Source of the DNA: Flavobacterium sp. Leaf82
GTDB lineage: Bacteria > Bacteroidota > Bacteroidia > Flavobacteriales > Flavobacteriaceae
NCBI RefSeq assembly: GCF_001422725.1
Contig: NZ_LMMA01000001.1
Span: 560,691-624,690 of the forward strand
Length of the DNA stretch: 64,000 nucleotides
Reading direction: 5' to 3'
Part shown: in pieces, positions 35,327 to 44,944 of the stretch
How positions within the stretch are numbered: the first letter of the stretch is position 1
How the letters are laid out: each line of letters starts with the position of its first letter
Notes under the pieces: generated by a model
Told to the model about the DNA's origin: nothing
Database searches by the model: none
Seen by the model: only the letters and a program-made list of their open reading frames with translations
Translations under genes and position numbers: made by a program

Positions 35327-37690
35327 ATGCAAATCAAAAGAATATTTCTCTTACTCTTAGTTCTTGTAACTTCAATTCAAGGTTTTTCTTAAAATAAAAA
35401 ATTAATCTTATCGGGAATCATTTTAGAAAATAATGGTAAACCTGCTGAAGGTGTTTCTGTAGCATTAAAAGGAACGGCATATTCTACTTTAACAAATGAA
35501 AAAGGAGAATATGAAATAGCAGCAGAACCAGGAAATTATGTGTTATCTGTTAGTTCAGTTGGTTTTAAATCCAGACAAACAAAGATTAATCTTCAGTCAG
35601 ACCAAACTGCACCAAGTATAACTATAGAAGAAGATATGGCTGCTCTGAATGAAGTTCAGGTAACAGGAAAGTCTAAAGTAGAACGTGTTCGTGAACAAGC
35701 TTTTAATGTTGCTGCTGTTGATTTGAAAATGGTTCATAATAGTTCTCAGGATTTAAATCAGGTATTAAACAGAACTACCGGTGTTCGTGTTAGGGAATCG
35801 GGTGGAATGGGATCTGATTTTAAATTTTCATTAAATGGATTTTCAGGTAATCAGGTTAAGTTTTTTATGGATGGAATTCCAATAGACAGTTACGGATCTT
35901 CTTTTACACTAAACAATATTCCGGTTAATCTGGCAGAACGTATTGAGGTTTACAAAGGCGTTGTTCCGGTAGAATTAGGTAGTGATGCTCTTGGAGGAGC
36001 TGTAAATATAATTACAAACCAATCTGTAAAACGTTATGTTGATGCATCTTATAGTTTTGGTTCATTTAATACACATAAGTTAGCAATTAACACTCGTTTT
36101 AGTGGTAAAAATGGTTTGGTTGCCAATATAAATGCTTTTGGTAATTATTCTGACAACAGTTATAAGGTTTATGCCAGTGTAGCGGATAAAAACGGAAATT
36201 TTGGTCCTGAACAGGCTTATAAACAGTTTCATGATGGTTATCAATCAGCAGGAATTATGGCTGAAATAGGAGTGAAGAATAAATCATATGCTGATTATCT
36301 TTTATTTGGAATGATGGTGTCTGGCAATAAAAAAGAAATACAAACCGGAAGCACAATGCAAAGGGTTGTAGGTGATGCTTTTAAGGATAGTAAGGCCTTT
36401 GTTCCTTCTGTTAAATATAAAAAAGACAGTCTTTTTACTAAAAACTTGTCTGTTAATTTAGCAGCATCTTACAGTATCGTAAATAGCCGATCTGTAGATA
36501 CGTCTTCTTACAGATACAAATGGGATGGAAGCCGTACTATAGAAAACTTAAACAGTGGGGGAGAAATAACCCGTGAAAAAACACTTTATGTTTATGACAA
36601 TCATTCGCTTCAGACAAATACCAATTTTAAATATGATTTAAATGAACAGCAGTATTTTGTGTTGAATCACTCTCTTGTTGATTTAACGCGTAAAGAAGAC
36701 GATGAGTACAGAACAATTACTAAACCTGGTTCTCCTACTTTAAATAAAAACATTTTAGGTCTTTCTTATAATCTGGCAGCATTTGATCGAAAATTATCTT
36801 TTATAGCTTTTACTAAAAAATACTTCTTAAAAAGCAGTATGATGGTCGTAAAAGATGACTATGCAGAAACCAAGCAATACGACGTCTTAAAAAATTCATT
36901 TGATGATTTGGGTTATGGATCAGCTTTAGGTTATTTTATTACGGGCGACATACAGGTAAAAGCATCTTATGAACATGCTTTTCGTTTACCTGCAGCCGAA
37001 GAAATGTTAGGTGATGGTTTGCTTGTTTTGCCAACACCGGGATTAAAACCAGAGTCCAGTGATAATTTTAATGCAGGATTTGCTTTTAAGAAAGCATATG
37101 AAAAACACTCGTTTGGCTTTCAGGGGAATTTTATTTATAGAAATGCAAAAGATTACATACGAATAAAAGCACAAGGAGCTCAATCTCAGTTTGAAAACAT
37201 TGCAGACGTAAGAGTTACCGGTTTCGACGGCGCTTTTCAATATGGTTATATGAACTGGTTGACTTTTGAAATAAACGCTACGCATCAAAAAACTATTGAT
37301 ACCAGAAAATTTGATCCGGCGGGATCTAATATCCCAAATGCTTTAAAAGGTGCTCAAATAGCAAATGAACCAATTTTTTATGGTAATGCTAATTTAGGGT
37401 TCAACTTTAGAAAAATCAGAACTTCTGATGATAATCTAACGGTTAATTTATTCTCTAACTATATAGCTGAATACTATTTAGTATCAACAAAAAACGGATC
37501 GCCAGACAGTAGAAGAACAATACCGGAACAATTTACACAAAGTATTGCTACGGCTTATGTGTTTGGGCAAGGAAAATACAATGTGGGTTTAGAATGCAAT
37601 AATATTACCGACACAAAAGTATATGACTACTTCAAAGTACAAAAACCAGGAAGGTCATTTACAATCAAATTCAGATACTTTATAAACTAA
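35327..37690 (+). pseudogene. TonB-dependent receptor with a nonsense codon in the signal peptide
   Basis: From ATG at 35327 the frame reads a good signal peptide (MQIKRIFLLLLVLVTSIQGF and S), then TAA at 35390-35392, then continues open in the same frame for 766 codons to 37690. Receptors usually have Gln here (GFSQNKK), so a CAA to TAA change is the likely cause. After it come a carboxypeptidase-like domain (LILSGIILENNGKPAEGVSV, about residues 26-100), a plug (LNEVQVTGKS, FMDGIPIDSYGSSF, ELGSDALGGAVNIIT) and a barrel ending FTIKFRYFIN. Internal starts (for example GTG at 35540) would lack the signal. It heads an iron-type cluster with DUF4374 and PepSY genes. A sequencing error or suppression by readthrough remains possible. 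Confidence 0.85.
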
Positions 37691-37715
37691 TTAATAATTT
37701 TTTAAATTTAAAACA

Positions 37716-38945
37716 ATGATAACCAGAACTAAAACACTTTTAGCTTTATTCATACTATCAGCAGTTACATTTTCATGTAGCAATGATGATTCAGCACCTG
37801 TAGAAGATCCGGCTGACGTAAGTTATGTACTTGCCTACCAAACAACTGATTTTGACACCTACATTTGGCAGTTTGAATCTACAGATGAACTTTTGACCGG
37901 AACAATCAATATGGTTGGAAAAGGAATCGAGCAACCAGCGAGTGCAGGTGTACCTGTAGCGAATACATTTTTTGCCCTTTCTGGAGAAAATGAAGGTTCT
38001 GTTGGTTATTTCCTAAATACTGATGGTAAATTAGCAACAAGTAATCATGTTTTTACAGGAGATACTTATGCTTACGGAACTACAGATGATAATAAATTAA
38101 TTTTGGTAAATTCTCCTTGGGATGCCAGTTCAACACAAAACGAATTAATTTTATATGATCCGGCTACAACAAGTATTACAAATCGTGTATTTGATGATTT
38201 CGTTTTACCTAACGGGCATTTTTTATGGCCTACAAGTGTAAATGTATCAGGAAACAGAGTTTTTGTATCTACATTTGAGCGTGATGCCAACTGGAAATTG
38301 TATCAGGAAAATGCAGTTGTAAAAGTTTATGAATATCCTTCTTTAAAATATGTAAAAACTATTACAGATACTCGTACAACCGCTATTGGGCAATATTATA
38401 CTAATACAGGAATGGTTCAGACAGAATCTGGAGACATTTATACATTCTCTTCAAATTCACGTACGGCAGGTTATACTGCAACAGCTTCTCACTCTGGAGT
38501 TCTTAGAATTAAAAAAGGACAATCAGAATTTGATACTACTTATTTCCTAGATATGGAAGTAAGCAGTCTTAAAGGAAAAGTTGTATCTGCTTATCCTGTA
38601 GGAGGCGAAAAAGTATTAATCAATTACATTCCTTCGGATATTGATGCGGCACAAGGAAACTGGAGTTTCTTAAACTATGGTACCTTCAAATTTAAATCTG
38701 CTATAGTAGATCTTAGTACAAAAGCAATTACGGCAGTTACAGGATTGCCTGATCATGCGGGAGATAACTATTATGGTTTTGGAAGTGCTTTTACAGAAAA
38801 CGGAAAAACATACAAAAGTTTTGTAACAAACGATGAAGGACGTGTTTACCAAATCGATGTTAACTCAGGTGTTGCTGTAAAAGGAGCTCTTATTACCGGA
38901 GGTGTAAACTTACCTGCAATTACAAAATTAACGAAGAAAAAATAA
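37716..38945 (+). CDS. DUF4374-type lipoprotein
   Basis: A 409 aa protein with a lipoprotein signal (LLALFILSAVTFSCSNDDSA; Cys at about 21). The mature part repeats short beta blades, as in a propeller (GSVGYFLNTDGKLATSN, NKLILVNSPWDASS, NELILYDPATTSI, GRVYQIDVNSG), and matches the DUF4374 pattern. Such proteins commonly follow TonB receptors in Bacteroidota iron or heme uptake loci, which fits its place 25 nt after the receptor gene and before a PepSY protein. A binding role at the cell surface is inferred. A terminator separates it from the PepSY gene. Confidence 0.85.
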   Translation: MITRTKTLLALFILSAVTFSCSNDDSAPVEDPADVSYVLAYQTTDFDTYIWQFESTDELLTGTINMVGKGIEQPASAGVPVANTFFALSGENEGSVGYFLNTDGKLATSNHVFTGDTYAYGTTDDNKLILVNSPWDASSTQNELILYDPATTSITNRVFDDFVLPNGHFLWPTSVNVSGNRVFVSTFERDANWKLYQENAVVKVYEYPSLKYVKTITDTRTTAIGQYYTNTGMVQTESGDIYTFSSNSRTAGYTATASHSGVLRIKKGQSEFDTTYFLDMEVSSLKGKVVSAYPVGGEKVLINYIPSDIDAAQGNWSFLNYGTFKFKSAIVDLSTKAITAVTGLPDHAGDNYYGFGSAFTENGKTYKSFVTNDEGRVYQIDVNSGVAVKGALITGGVNLPAITKLTKKK

Positions 38946-38987
38946 GAAGATAACTTCTGATTTTTCTATCAAAAACTACCATATAGT

Positions 38988-39021
38988 CAGTGCTGTTAAG
39001 ACGCTGATTATATGGTTTTTT
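38988..39021 (+). terminator. Intrinsic terminator after the DUF4374 gene
   Basis: ACCATATAGTCAGTG and CGCTGATTATATGGT form a long stem with one or two mismatches, followed by TTTTTT. It may allow partial readthrough into the PepSY gene 45 nt on. Confidence 0.75.
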
Positions 39022-39065
39022 AATAACAGCTGGATTTGTCAGCACGCCATTAATTCGAAATAAAT

Positions 39066-40229
39066 ATGAGCCTAATCAAAAAACAAAATCCCAAACCTCC
39101 AAACAAACAAAAATCACGTTTTAGTAAAATCAATGCCTGGCTGCATTTATGGCTTGGACTTGCTTCTGGGATAATTGTATTTATCATGGGAATTACAGGC
39201 TGTCTTTTGGTTTTTGAACAAGAGATCAAAACGTTGACAGCACCGTATTTGAACGTCGAAGCACAAAGTCCGGATAAATTATTGCCACCTTCTCAAATTT
39301 ACGCAGCTGTTCATAAAGCATTACCCAATAAAGAAATTCACGGTGTTTGGTATAATGGTTTAGATAAATCAATTAAAGTCGATATCGAATCGGATTCGTT
39401 GATTTATGTAAATCCGTATAATGGTAAAATTACCGGAATGGTACATCATGAAGATTTCTTTCATTTTATGGATGAAGGTCATCGCAATCTTTGGCTGGAT
39501 CGCGAGATTGGTTCACAAATAACGGCTTGGGCAACTTTTATTTTCTTCTTTTTACTGATAAGCGGACTTATACTCTGGTTTCCTAAAAAATGGAATAAGA
39601 CGACAAAAAACGCAAGTTTTAAAATAAAATGGGATGCGAAGTTCAAACGTCTCAATTATGATTTGCATAATGTCATGGGCTTTTATACGCTTATTTTAGC
39701 AATGCTTATTGCTTTTACAGGAATGTTAATGAGTTTTCACTGGTTACGCGAAAGCACATACTGGATAAGCGGCGGCTGGGCAGATGAAAAAGACAAAAAA
39801 GAACAAGTTGTATCGATCAAGGATACTTTATCTAAACCGCAATTAGAGAAGTTGGCTGCTGCCGATTTTATCTGGAAAAAGGTTCGTAGAGAAATTGCAA
39901 AGGAAAATAAAGAAGCCGTTATTATTCATTTTCCTGATGATCCCAAAGAAGATTTTTATGCCTGTACAGATATGAATAAGGGAGTTTGGAGAGATTTATA
40001 CTTTGATTCTAAATCACTTGAATTACTTTCTAAATCTCAAAACTATATCAATGACGAACGTTTTTCAAAATGGTTAATGCGATCTAATTATAGTCTTCAT
40101 ATTGGCGCAATAGGAGGATTGCCTACAAAGATCATTTATTTTACAGCCAGTTTAATATGCGCCAGTTTACCCATTACTGGATTTTATATCTGGTGGGGAA
40201 GAAAGAAAAAGCAAAAAACGAGAGTTTAA
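39066..40229 (+). CDS. PepSY-associated transmembrane protein
   Basis: A 387 aa inner-membrane protein with four transmembrane segments (about residues 25-52 LGLASGIIVFIMGITGCLLV, 150-175, 205-230 and 355-378) and two periplasmic PepSY-like regions. WLHLWLGLASG with its His, the LNYDLHNVMGFYTL His and SLHIGAIGG His are arranged like the heme-binding residues of PepSY_TM (PiuB-type) proteins. These are linked to ferric-siderophore reduction or iron uptake. As third gene after the TonB receptor and DUF4374 gene, it probably reduces or releases the metal from the ligand in the periplasm. Confidence 0.9.
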   Translation: MSLIKKQNPKPPNKQKSRFSKINAWLHLWLGLASGIIVFIMGITGCLLVFEQEIKTLTAPYLNVEAQSPDKLLPPSQIYAAVHKALPNKEIHGVWYNGLDKSIKVDIESDSLIYVNPYNGKITGMVHHEDFFHFMDEGHRNLWLDREIGSQITAWATFIFFFLLISGLILWFPKKWNKTTKNASFKIKWDAKFKRLNYDLHNVMGFYTLILAMLIAFTGMLMSFHWLRESTYWISGGWADEKDKKEQVVSIKDTLSKPQLEKLAAADFIWKKVRREIAKENKEAVIIHFPDDPKEDFYACTDMNKGVWRDLYFDSKSLELLSKSQNYINDERFSKWLMRSNYSLHIGAIGGLPTKIIYFTASLICASLPITGFYIWWGRKKKQKTRV

Positions 40230-40271
40230 AACCTCGTTTAATTTTACTCATTTATTATTAGTTAGTTTCTT

Positions 40272-40310
40272 AAAGTCTTTTGTGAGAAGTAATATTCTTC
40301 AAAAGACTTT
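40272..40310. terminator. Bidirectional terminator after the PepSY gene
   Basis: AAAGTCTTTTG..GAGAA pairs with TTCTTC AAAAGACTTT, followed by T-rich DNA. Confidence 0.7.
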
Positions 40311-40377
40311 TTCGTTTTTAAAAACTAAAGAAAGACTTCTAAATTATTACGTTTGTGAAACTGAGTGAAACTCAATT

Positions 40378-40449
40378 GTCAGACTGAGCGAAGTAAAAGT
40401 CCCGTATGCTGAATCACTTTTCTGGACTTCGACTTCGCTTAGTCTGACA
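40378..40449. repeat. TGTCAGACTGAGCGAAGT inverted repeat
   Basis: TGTCAGACTGAGCGAAGT and ACTTCGCTTAGTCTGACA lie as arms of a 72-nt element; further TCAGTCTGACA follows at 40454-40465. Pieces like TTTAAATCTGTGTTATCCGCG at about 40508 belong to the same type of repeat DNA. The 40230-40625 gap holds only repeats and terminators. Confidence 0.7.
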
Positions 40450-40549
40450 TATGCTCAGTCTGACATTGTATAAACATTAGAATAAAATAAAAGACAGCGT
40501 AAATCTGTTTAAATCTGTGTTATCCGCGTGCAATTCAACCAAAAACAGA

Positions 40550-40581
40550 AAGAGCCTGCTAACTACAAACAGACTCTTTTC
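40550..40581 (-). terminator. Terminator of the minus-strand receptor gene
   Basis: On the minus strand AAAGAGTCTG pairs with CAGGCTCTTT around an 11-nt loop, followed by CTGTTTTTGG. It lies 45 nt after the stop of the gene at 40626. Confidence 0.7.
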
Positions 40582-40625
40582 CATCAAAAAAAAAACAAAA
40601 AACAAGGAAACTAAAGATCCAAATA

Positions 40626-42749
40626 TTATATTCTATACGTAAAGGCTATGGTGGCAATTCGGTTATCAAGATCATATCTTTTATTGATACTGGTTTGAGC
40701 AATAACTGAATTGATCTGGAAATTATTAGTATTGAAAATATCAGTAACATTCAGTTTGATATTCCCTTTTTTAGCAAGCACTTGTTTCGATATTCCGATA
40801 CTAAAATCAAAGAAAGCATCTCGTTCATAAATACCAAGATTTGATTTAGATTGGTATTGCGCATTTGCTTCGGCCTTCCAGCTTTCGGTTATTGTAAAGG
40901 AGTTTTGAACACTTAAATTCAAAGTAACAATTGGATCAATTTTGTCAGCATTCACAACATTTCCCATAAATTTATTTTCGAAAATATTAAAAAGCGTATT
41001 TACAGACCACCATTTATAAATTTCATTTGTATTGGTAATGTTTGCTCCGTAATTGTATGATTTGTCAACATTAATCTGTGAAGTTACTGTTGTATTATTG
41101 TCAGGATTATAGACGTAGACTTCCGTAAAAACATCTTTGGTTTTGCTGAAATATAACGAAGCCATAAAAGCACTTTTCCACGAATATCCAATTTCTGCAG
41201 AATGTGTGATTTCAGGAACTAAATTTGGATTTCCCTGAGAGTAATTAAAAGAGTCATCATAAAAGCGGAACGGATTTAAATCGAACTGACTTGGCCTGTT
41301 GATTCTTTTACTATATGAGGCGTGTAAGGAGTGATTGCTGCTCAATTCATATTTCATAGAAACACTTGGAAACCATTTTAAATAATCATCTTTATGCTCT
41401 TCGTTTAAGGTTTTCTGCAAAATGTTTATCGCCGTATATTCGGAACGTAAACCACCCTGAATATTTAATTTTTCCAGTTGATATTTATAGTTGGCATAAG
41501 CAGCATAAATTTGCTCTTTGTACTCAAAATGATTCGTCGAGTTCCCGTCAACAATCCACTGGTTATTATCATTATATTCATAAACCGATGGATTATCATT
41601 GTTTTTTAGACTGGCTTTAAATCCCCACTCAATAGATTGTTTTTCTTTTAATGGGTTTGTGAAATCAACTTTTCCGGTAAAAACCCTTAATTGAGACGGG
41701 ATAAAACCTCTTCTGTCATTGATGTTATTTGTACTTAAAGGATCTATATTTCGGGCACTTTGAAACTGATTCGATCTGAATTTTGAAGTCTCGTATTCAA
41801 AGTCAAAAGACATATTTTTTCCCTCTGTATTAAATTTATGAACGCCGGAAAGAGCATAGGTATAATCATTCCAGTTCTCTTTGCTATCATTGTAGGTAAA
41901 AGCATCAAATTGCACCTGATCTAAAGCATTAAGTAAGGTATTTCTACCGTTGGCAATATTTTGATAGCGACCAATTTTTGCATCAACATAAAGCTCTAAA
42001 TTAGTTTTGGGAGAAACCTCATAAGTTGTTCCTATCTTAAAATTATTAGATGTCAATGGTTCATCAGTAGTTGCCGTTTGATGATTTTTTGTAGAAATGG
42101 TTTGACGTGTTGCATCTGTATATTGATTTTGATCAAATTCTTTACGCTCTTCTTCGCCTCTAAAAGTATAACTGTAGTTTCCGTAAACCCCAAACTTTTC
42201 TTTGTTGTAACTTAAGTTTACACCAGAGTTGGTCCTGTTTTTTCTACCTCTGGCATAGTTTGTAAAAATAGTTCCTTTAAGTCCGCCTGCATTTGGTTTT
42301 TTTAAAACAATATTAATAATTCCGGCTTTTCCGGTTGCATCATATTTAGAAGATGGATTTGTGATTACTTCTATTTGTTTGATATTAGATGAGGTTGTCG
42401 ATTTTAAATAATTCGCCAGTTCTTTTTGCGAAAGCTGGGTTAGTTTTCCATTAATCATAACGCCAACACCTTGTTGTCCTCTAATAGACAATTCGCCGTC
42501 CTGAGAAACAACAACTCCCGGAGCACGCGATAAAACATCTAAAGCAGTTCCACCTTCAGAAACAATACTGTTTTCGACATTAAAAACCAATCTGTCTGAT
42601 TTTTGAGTATATAAAACTTTCTTTTTTGTGATTACTATCTCATCTAAAACATTGATAGAAGTTTCGACAATACTGTCGGTTTCTTTTTCAGTCTGCGAAT
42701 ACCCGTAGACCGAAAATGCAAGCATAATAGATGTTATAAAATTCTTCAT
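40626..42749 (-). CDS. Outer-membrane receptor with plug and OMP_b-brl_3-type barrel
   Basis: A 707 aa protein with a signal peptide (MKNFITSIMLAFSVYGYSQ), a plug at about residues 30-155 (SEGGTALDVLSRAPGVVVSQ, LSIRGQQGVGVMINGKLTQL, IKQIEVITNPSSKYDATGKA) and a beta barrel to the end (DNRIATIAFTYRI). The plug and barrel resemble the outer-membrane-beta-barrel family of Bacteroidota, which often has a carboxypeptidase-like N-terminal domain; here that domain is missing, and the protein is shorter than usual (about 800). The ligand is not known. It stands alone on the minus strand with a long leader and its own terminator. Confidence 0.88.
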   Translation of the reverse strand: MKNFITSIMLAFSVYGYSQTEKETDSIVETSINVLDEIVITKKKVLYTQKSDRLVFNVENSIVSEGGTALDVLSRAPGVVVSQDGELSIRGQQGVGVMINGKLTQLSQKELANYLKSTTSSNIKQIEVITNPSSKYDATGKAGIINIVLKKPNAGGLKGTIFTNYARGRKNRTNSGVNLSYNKEKFGVYGNYSYTFRGEEERKEFDQNQYTDATRQTISTKNHQTATTDEPLTSNNFKIGTTYEVSPKTNLELYVDAKIGRYQNIANGRNTLLNALDQVQFDAFTYNDSKENWNDYTYALSGVHKFNTEGKNMSFDFEYETSKFRSNQFQSARNIDPLSTNNINDRRGFIPSQLRVFTGKVDFTNPLKEKQSIEWGFKASLKNNDNPSVYEYNDNNQWIVDGNSTNHFEYKEQIYAAYANYKYQLEKLNIQGGLRSEYTAINILQKTLNEEHKDDYLKWFPSVSMKYELSSNHSLHASYSKRINRPSQFDLNPFRFYDDSFNYSQGNPNLVPEITHSAEIGYSWKSAFMASLYFSKTKDVFTEVYVYNPDNNTTVTSQINVDKSYNYGANITNTNEIYKWWSVNTLFNIFENKFMGNVVNADKIDPIVTLNLSVQNSFTITESWKAEANAQYQSKSNLGIYERDAFFDFSIGISKQVLAKKGNIKLNVTDIFNTNNFQINSVIAQTSINKRYDLDNRIATIAFTYRI

Positions 42750-43154
42750 GATATTTGGATTTGATTTTTTTTGGAGTGGAGGATTTAACTTAAAACAGAA
42801 TTCTAACTTATTAAGATGCTGAATTTTATTTTAAAACAATATTTTCCAGTTTATCAGAAAGTCTTTTTCGAAGAAGTAAAAAGCGGTTTAATAGCTTAGA
42901 AAGATAGAGTTTGATAATGCTTAGTGCGGAAAACATTGCAATGGTATTTGAAGTTTCAGTTTTCAAATATAACACTATTTATATCAAGTCTAAATAAAAA
43001 TAGTTAAAAATTACAAAGAGAAATTATAACGAATTGATAATTAACCTTTCGCGATTTAGTAAAAAATAGAAAATTGAATATTAAAGCAAGATTTTGAAGT
43101 TAAAACTCAAAGAAGGCAAGGTTTGCATTTCCAAAAGAAATAAAGGTATTAAAT
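42750..43154 (-). promoter_or_regulatory. Gap with a likely promoter for the minus-strand receptor
   Basis: No gene is seen in these 400 nt. On the minus strand a perfect TATATTTG box lies at 42971-42964 (CAAATATA on the plus strand), giving a leader of about 205 nt for the receptor gene. The box is inside a small inverted repeat, TTTGAAGTTTCAG / TTTTCAAA, that might bind a regulator. The TTTG upstream element is not clear. Confidence 0.4.
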
Positions 43155-43195
43155 AAAAAAACCAATTCTTTCCAGAGAAACGAATTGGTTTTTTT
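43155..43195 (-). terminator. Terminator after gldA
   Basis: AAAAAACCAATTC and GAATTGGTTTTTTT form a symmetrical hairpin that can end transcription on either strand; gldA ends 29 nt away on the minus strand. Confidence 0.85.
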
Positions 43196-43223
43196 ATTGA
43201 GACTATAAACTGAGACTGTAAAC

Positions 43224-44120
43224 TTATTTAGTAATTTCTCTAAAAACAGCTTCCAGATTTTTATTCTTTTGGTTTAACTGTAATGTCTTTAAACCATTTT
43301 CGTTGGCAAAATCAAAAATTGCCGGACGCATATCTTTTTCAGCAACAAAAGTTAATTCCCAAGTCATATCATGAATGTTTCTATAAGAAGTAATGTTTTC
43401 AAGTCTTGCTAAAAGTTGTTCTTCGATTTGATAGTCAAATTCTACCTCGATTACTTGTTCTTTATCTTCAGATACCAAATGGTCTAATTTTTTGTCAGCA
43501 ACAATTTGCCCTTTGTCAATAATTATGACACGATCACAAATTGCTTCTACTTCCTGCATAATGTGAGTCGATAAAAAGACCGTTTTATCTTTCCCTACAT
43601 TTTTAATTACATTTCGAATTTCCATTAACTGGTTAGGATCCAATCCGGTAGTTGGTTCATCCAGAATCAAAACATCAGGATTGTGCAATAAAGCATTCGC
43701 AAGTCCCACACGCTGGCGATAACCTTTCGACAACTGTCCAATTTTTTTATGACTTTCCGGTGTCAGTCCTGTCAGTTGGATAACTTCTTCAATTCTTGAT
43801 TTGGCAACCTTATAAACATCGGCATTAAAAGCCAAATACTCACGAACATACAAATCCAAATACAACGGATTATGCTCCGGTAAATAACCAATAGAACGTT
43901 GTACTGATTTTGCATTTGTCATGACATCGTGACTATTTACAAGGGCTGAGCCACTATCTGCCAATAAATATGTGGTCAAAATTTTCATCAAAGTAGATTT
44001 TCCTGCTCCGTTTGGACCAAGAAATCCAACGATTTCTCCTTTTTGAATAGAGAAAGAAATTGAATTTAGAGCTTTTTGAGTTCCGTAACTTTTTGATATG
44101 TTGTTTACTTCTATCGACAT
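43224..44120 (-). CDS. gldA: Gliding-motility ABC transporter ATPase GldA
   Basis: A 298 aa ABC ATPase with Walker A GPNGAGKST (about 36-44), the Q-loop region SIGYLPEHNPLY, the signature LSKGYRQR, Walker B LILDEPTTGLDP and the H-loop STHIMQE. The sequence, including ILTTYLLADSGSALVN and YVREYLAFNADVY, agrees closely with what I recall of GldA from Flavobacterium johnsoniae. GldA works with the membrane proteins GldF and GldG, which are not encoded here, as is usual. It is required for gliding in that species. A near-leaderless promoter is seen just before the start. Confidence 0.93.
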   Translation of the reverse strand: MSIEVNNISKSYGTQKALNSISFSIQKGEIVGFLGPNGAGKSTLMKILTTYLLADSGSALVNSHDVMTNAKSVQRSIGYLPEHNPLYLDLYVREYLAFNADVYKVAKSRIEEVIQLTGLTPESHKKIGQLSKGYRQRVGLANALLHNPDVLILDEPTTGLDPNQLMEIRNVIKNVGKDKTVFLSTHIMQEVEAICDRVIIIDKGQIVADKKLDHLVSEDKEQVIEVEFDYQIEEQLLARLENITSYRNIHDMTWELTFVAEKDMRPAIFDFANENGLKTLQLNQKNKNLEAVFREITK

Positions 44121-44136
44121 GACTATTTATTTGTTA

Positions 44137-44144
44137 CAAAAGTA
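44137..44144 (-). promoter_or_regulatory. gldA promoter box
   Basis: On the minus strand TACTTTTG is a perfect TAnnTTTG box 17-24 nt before the gldA ATG at 44120, so the leader would be only about 10 nt. The upstream TTTG element is weak (TTAG). Confidence 0.55.
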
Positions 44145-44265
44145 AACAGAAATAAGCTTGATAACTAAATTTTTTATCTTTTAAGAAATCATAAAAAAAA
44201 CTTAAAAGCCAGTAGCTACGGCACCGTTATTGTTAAAGGAGTATTAAATTAAAAAATAATTTATA

Positions 44266-44847
44266 ATGAAAAAAATTTTACTTATTCTTGCTTTAGCTAC
44301 TTTTGGCTTTGCAAATGCACAAAAAGGAACAATCTTAGTTGGTGGTAACATCGCATTTACTTCTGAAAAATCTGAATTTAGATTTAGTGAAGAAAAAACA
44401 AATACATTTAGCTTTTCTCCTAAAGTTGGTTACCAATTTACTGATAACTGGACTATTGGTGGTGAATTTACAGTAGCATCTTCTAATGTTGATAACGGAA
44501 CTATCGAAGAAAAAACTAATGCATTCAAATTAGGAGCATTTGCACGTTACTCTGTGCCATTAAGCCAGACTTTTGCTGTTTTTGCTGATATGGGTGTAGG
44601 TTTTCAAAACCAAAAATATAAAGAGTACGGTCCTGGAAATGCTTACGCAAAATCTACTGCAGATGGTATGTATATTGGTGTAACTCCAGCTCTTTTTATC
44701 AACATGAAAAAAGGTTTTGGTCTTAACTTCAGTATTGGTGGTTTAGGATACGAAACATTAAGTTATGATAATAACGGTGCTGATTACAGTAAATTCTACT
44801 TCAATTTTGGACAAACACTTAACATTGGAATTTCTAAAAACTTCTAA
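44266..44847 (+). CDS. Small outer-membrane beta-barrel protein
   Basis: A 193 aa protein with signal peptide MKKILLILALATFGFANAQ and an eight-strand pattern of alternating residues (TNTFSFSPKVGYQFTDNWTI, AFKLGAFARYSVPLSQTFAV, LFINMKKGFGLNFSIGGLGY), ending LNIGISKNF with terminal Phe. It matches the outer-membrane beta-barrel/porin-family type (OMP_b-brl) common in Flavobacteriia. A strong terminator follows 24 nt downstream. The function is probably structural or in small-molecule passage; no substrate is suggested. Confidence 0.87.
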   Translation: MKKILLILALATFGFANAQKGTILVGGNIAFTSEKSEFRFSEEKTNTFSFSPKVGYQFTDNWTIGGEFTVASSNVDNGTIEEKTNAFKLGAFARYSVPLSQTFAVFADMGVGFQNQKYKEYGPGNAYAKSTADGMYIGVTPALFINMKKGFGLNFSIGGLGYETLSYDNNGADYSKFYFNFGQTLNIGISKNF

Positions 44848-44870
44848 TCTTAGTTTATATTCAATTTCAG

Positions 44871-44901
44871 AAAAGCATCAGCCGGGGCTGATGCTTTTTT
44901 T
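44871..44901 (+). terminator. Intrinsic terminator after the beta-barrel gene
   Basis: AAAAGCATCAGCC pairs with GGGGCTGATGCTTTT and a T run follows; 10 or more bp, GC-rich at the top. Confidence 0.88.
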
Positions 44902-44944
44902 GTTTTAGTATTGATAGTTCAGTAAAAGGCTGGGTGATCTTTGC

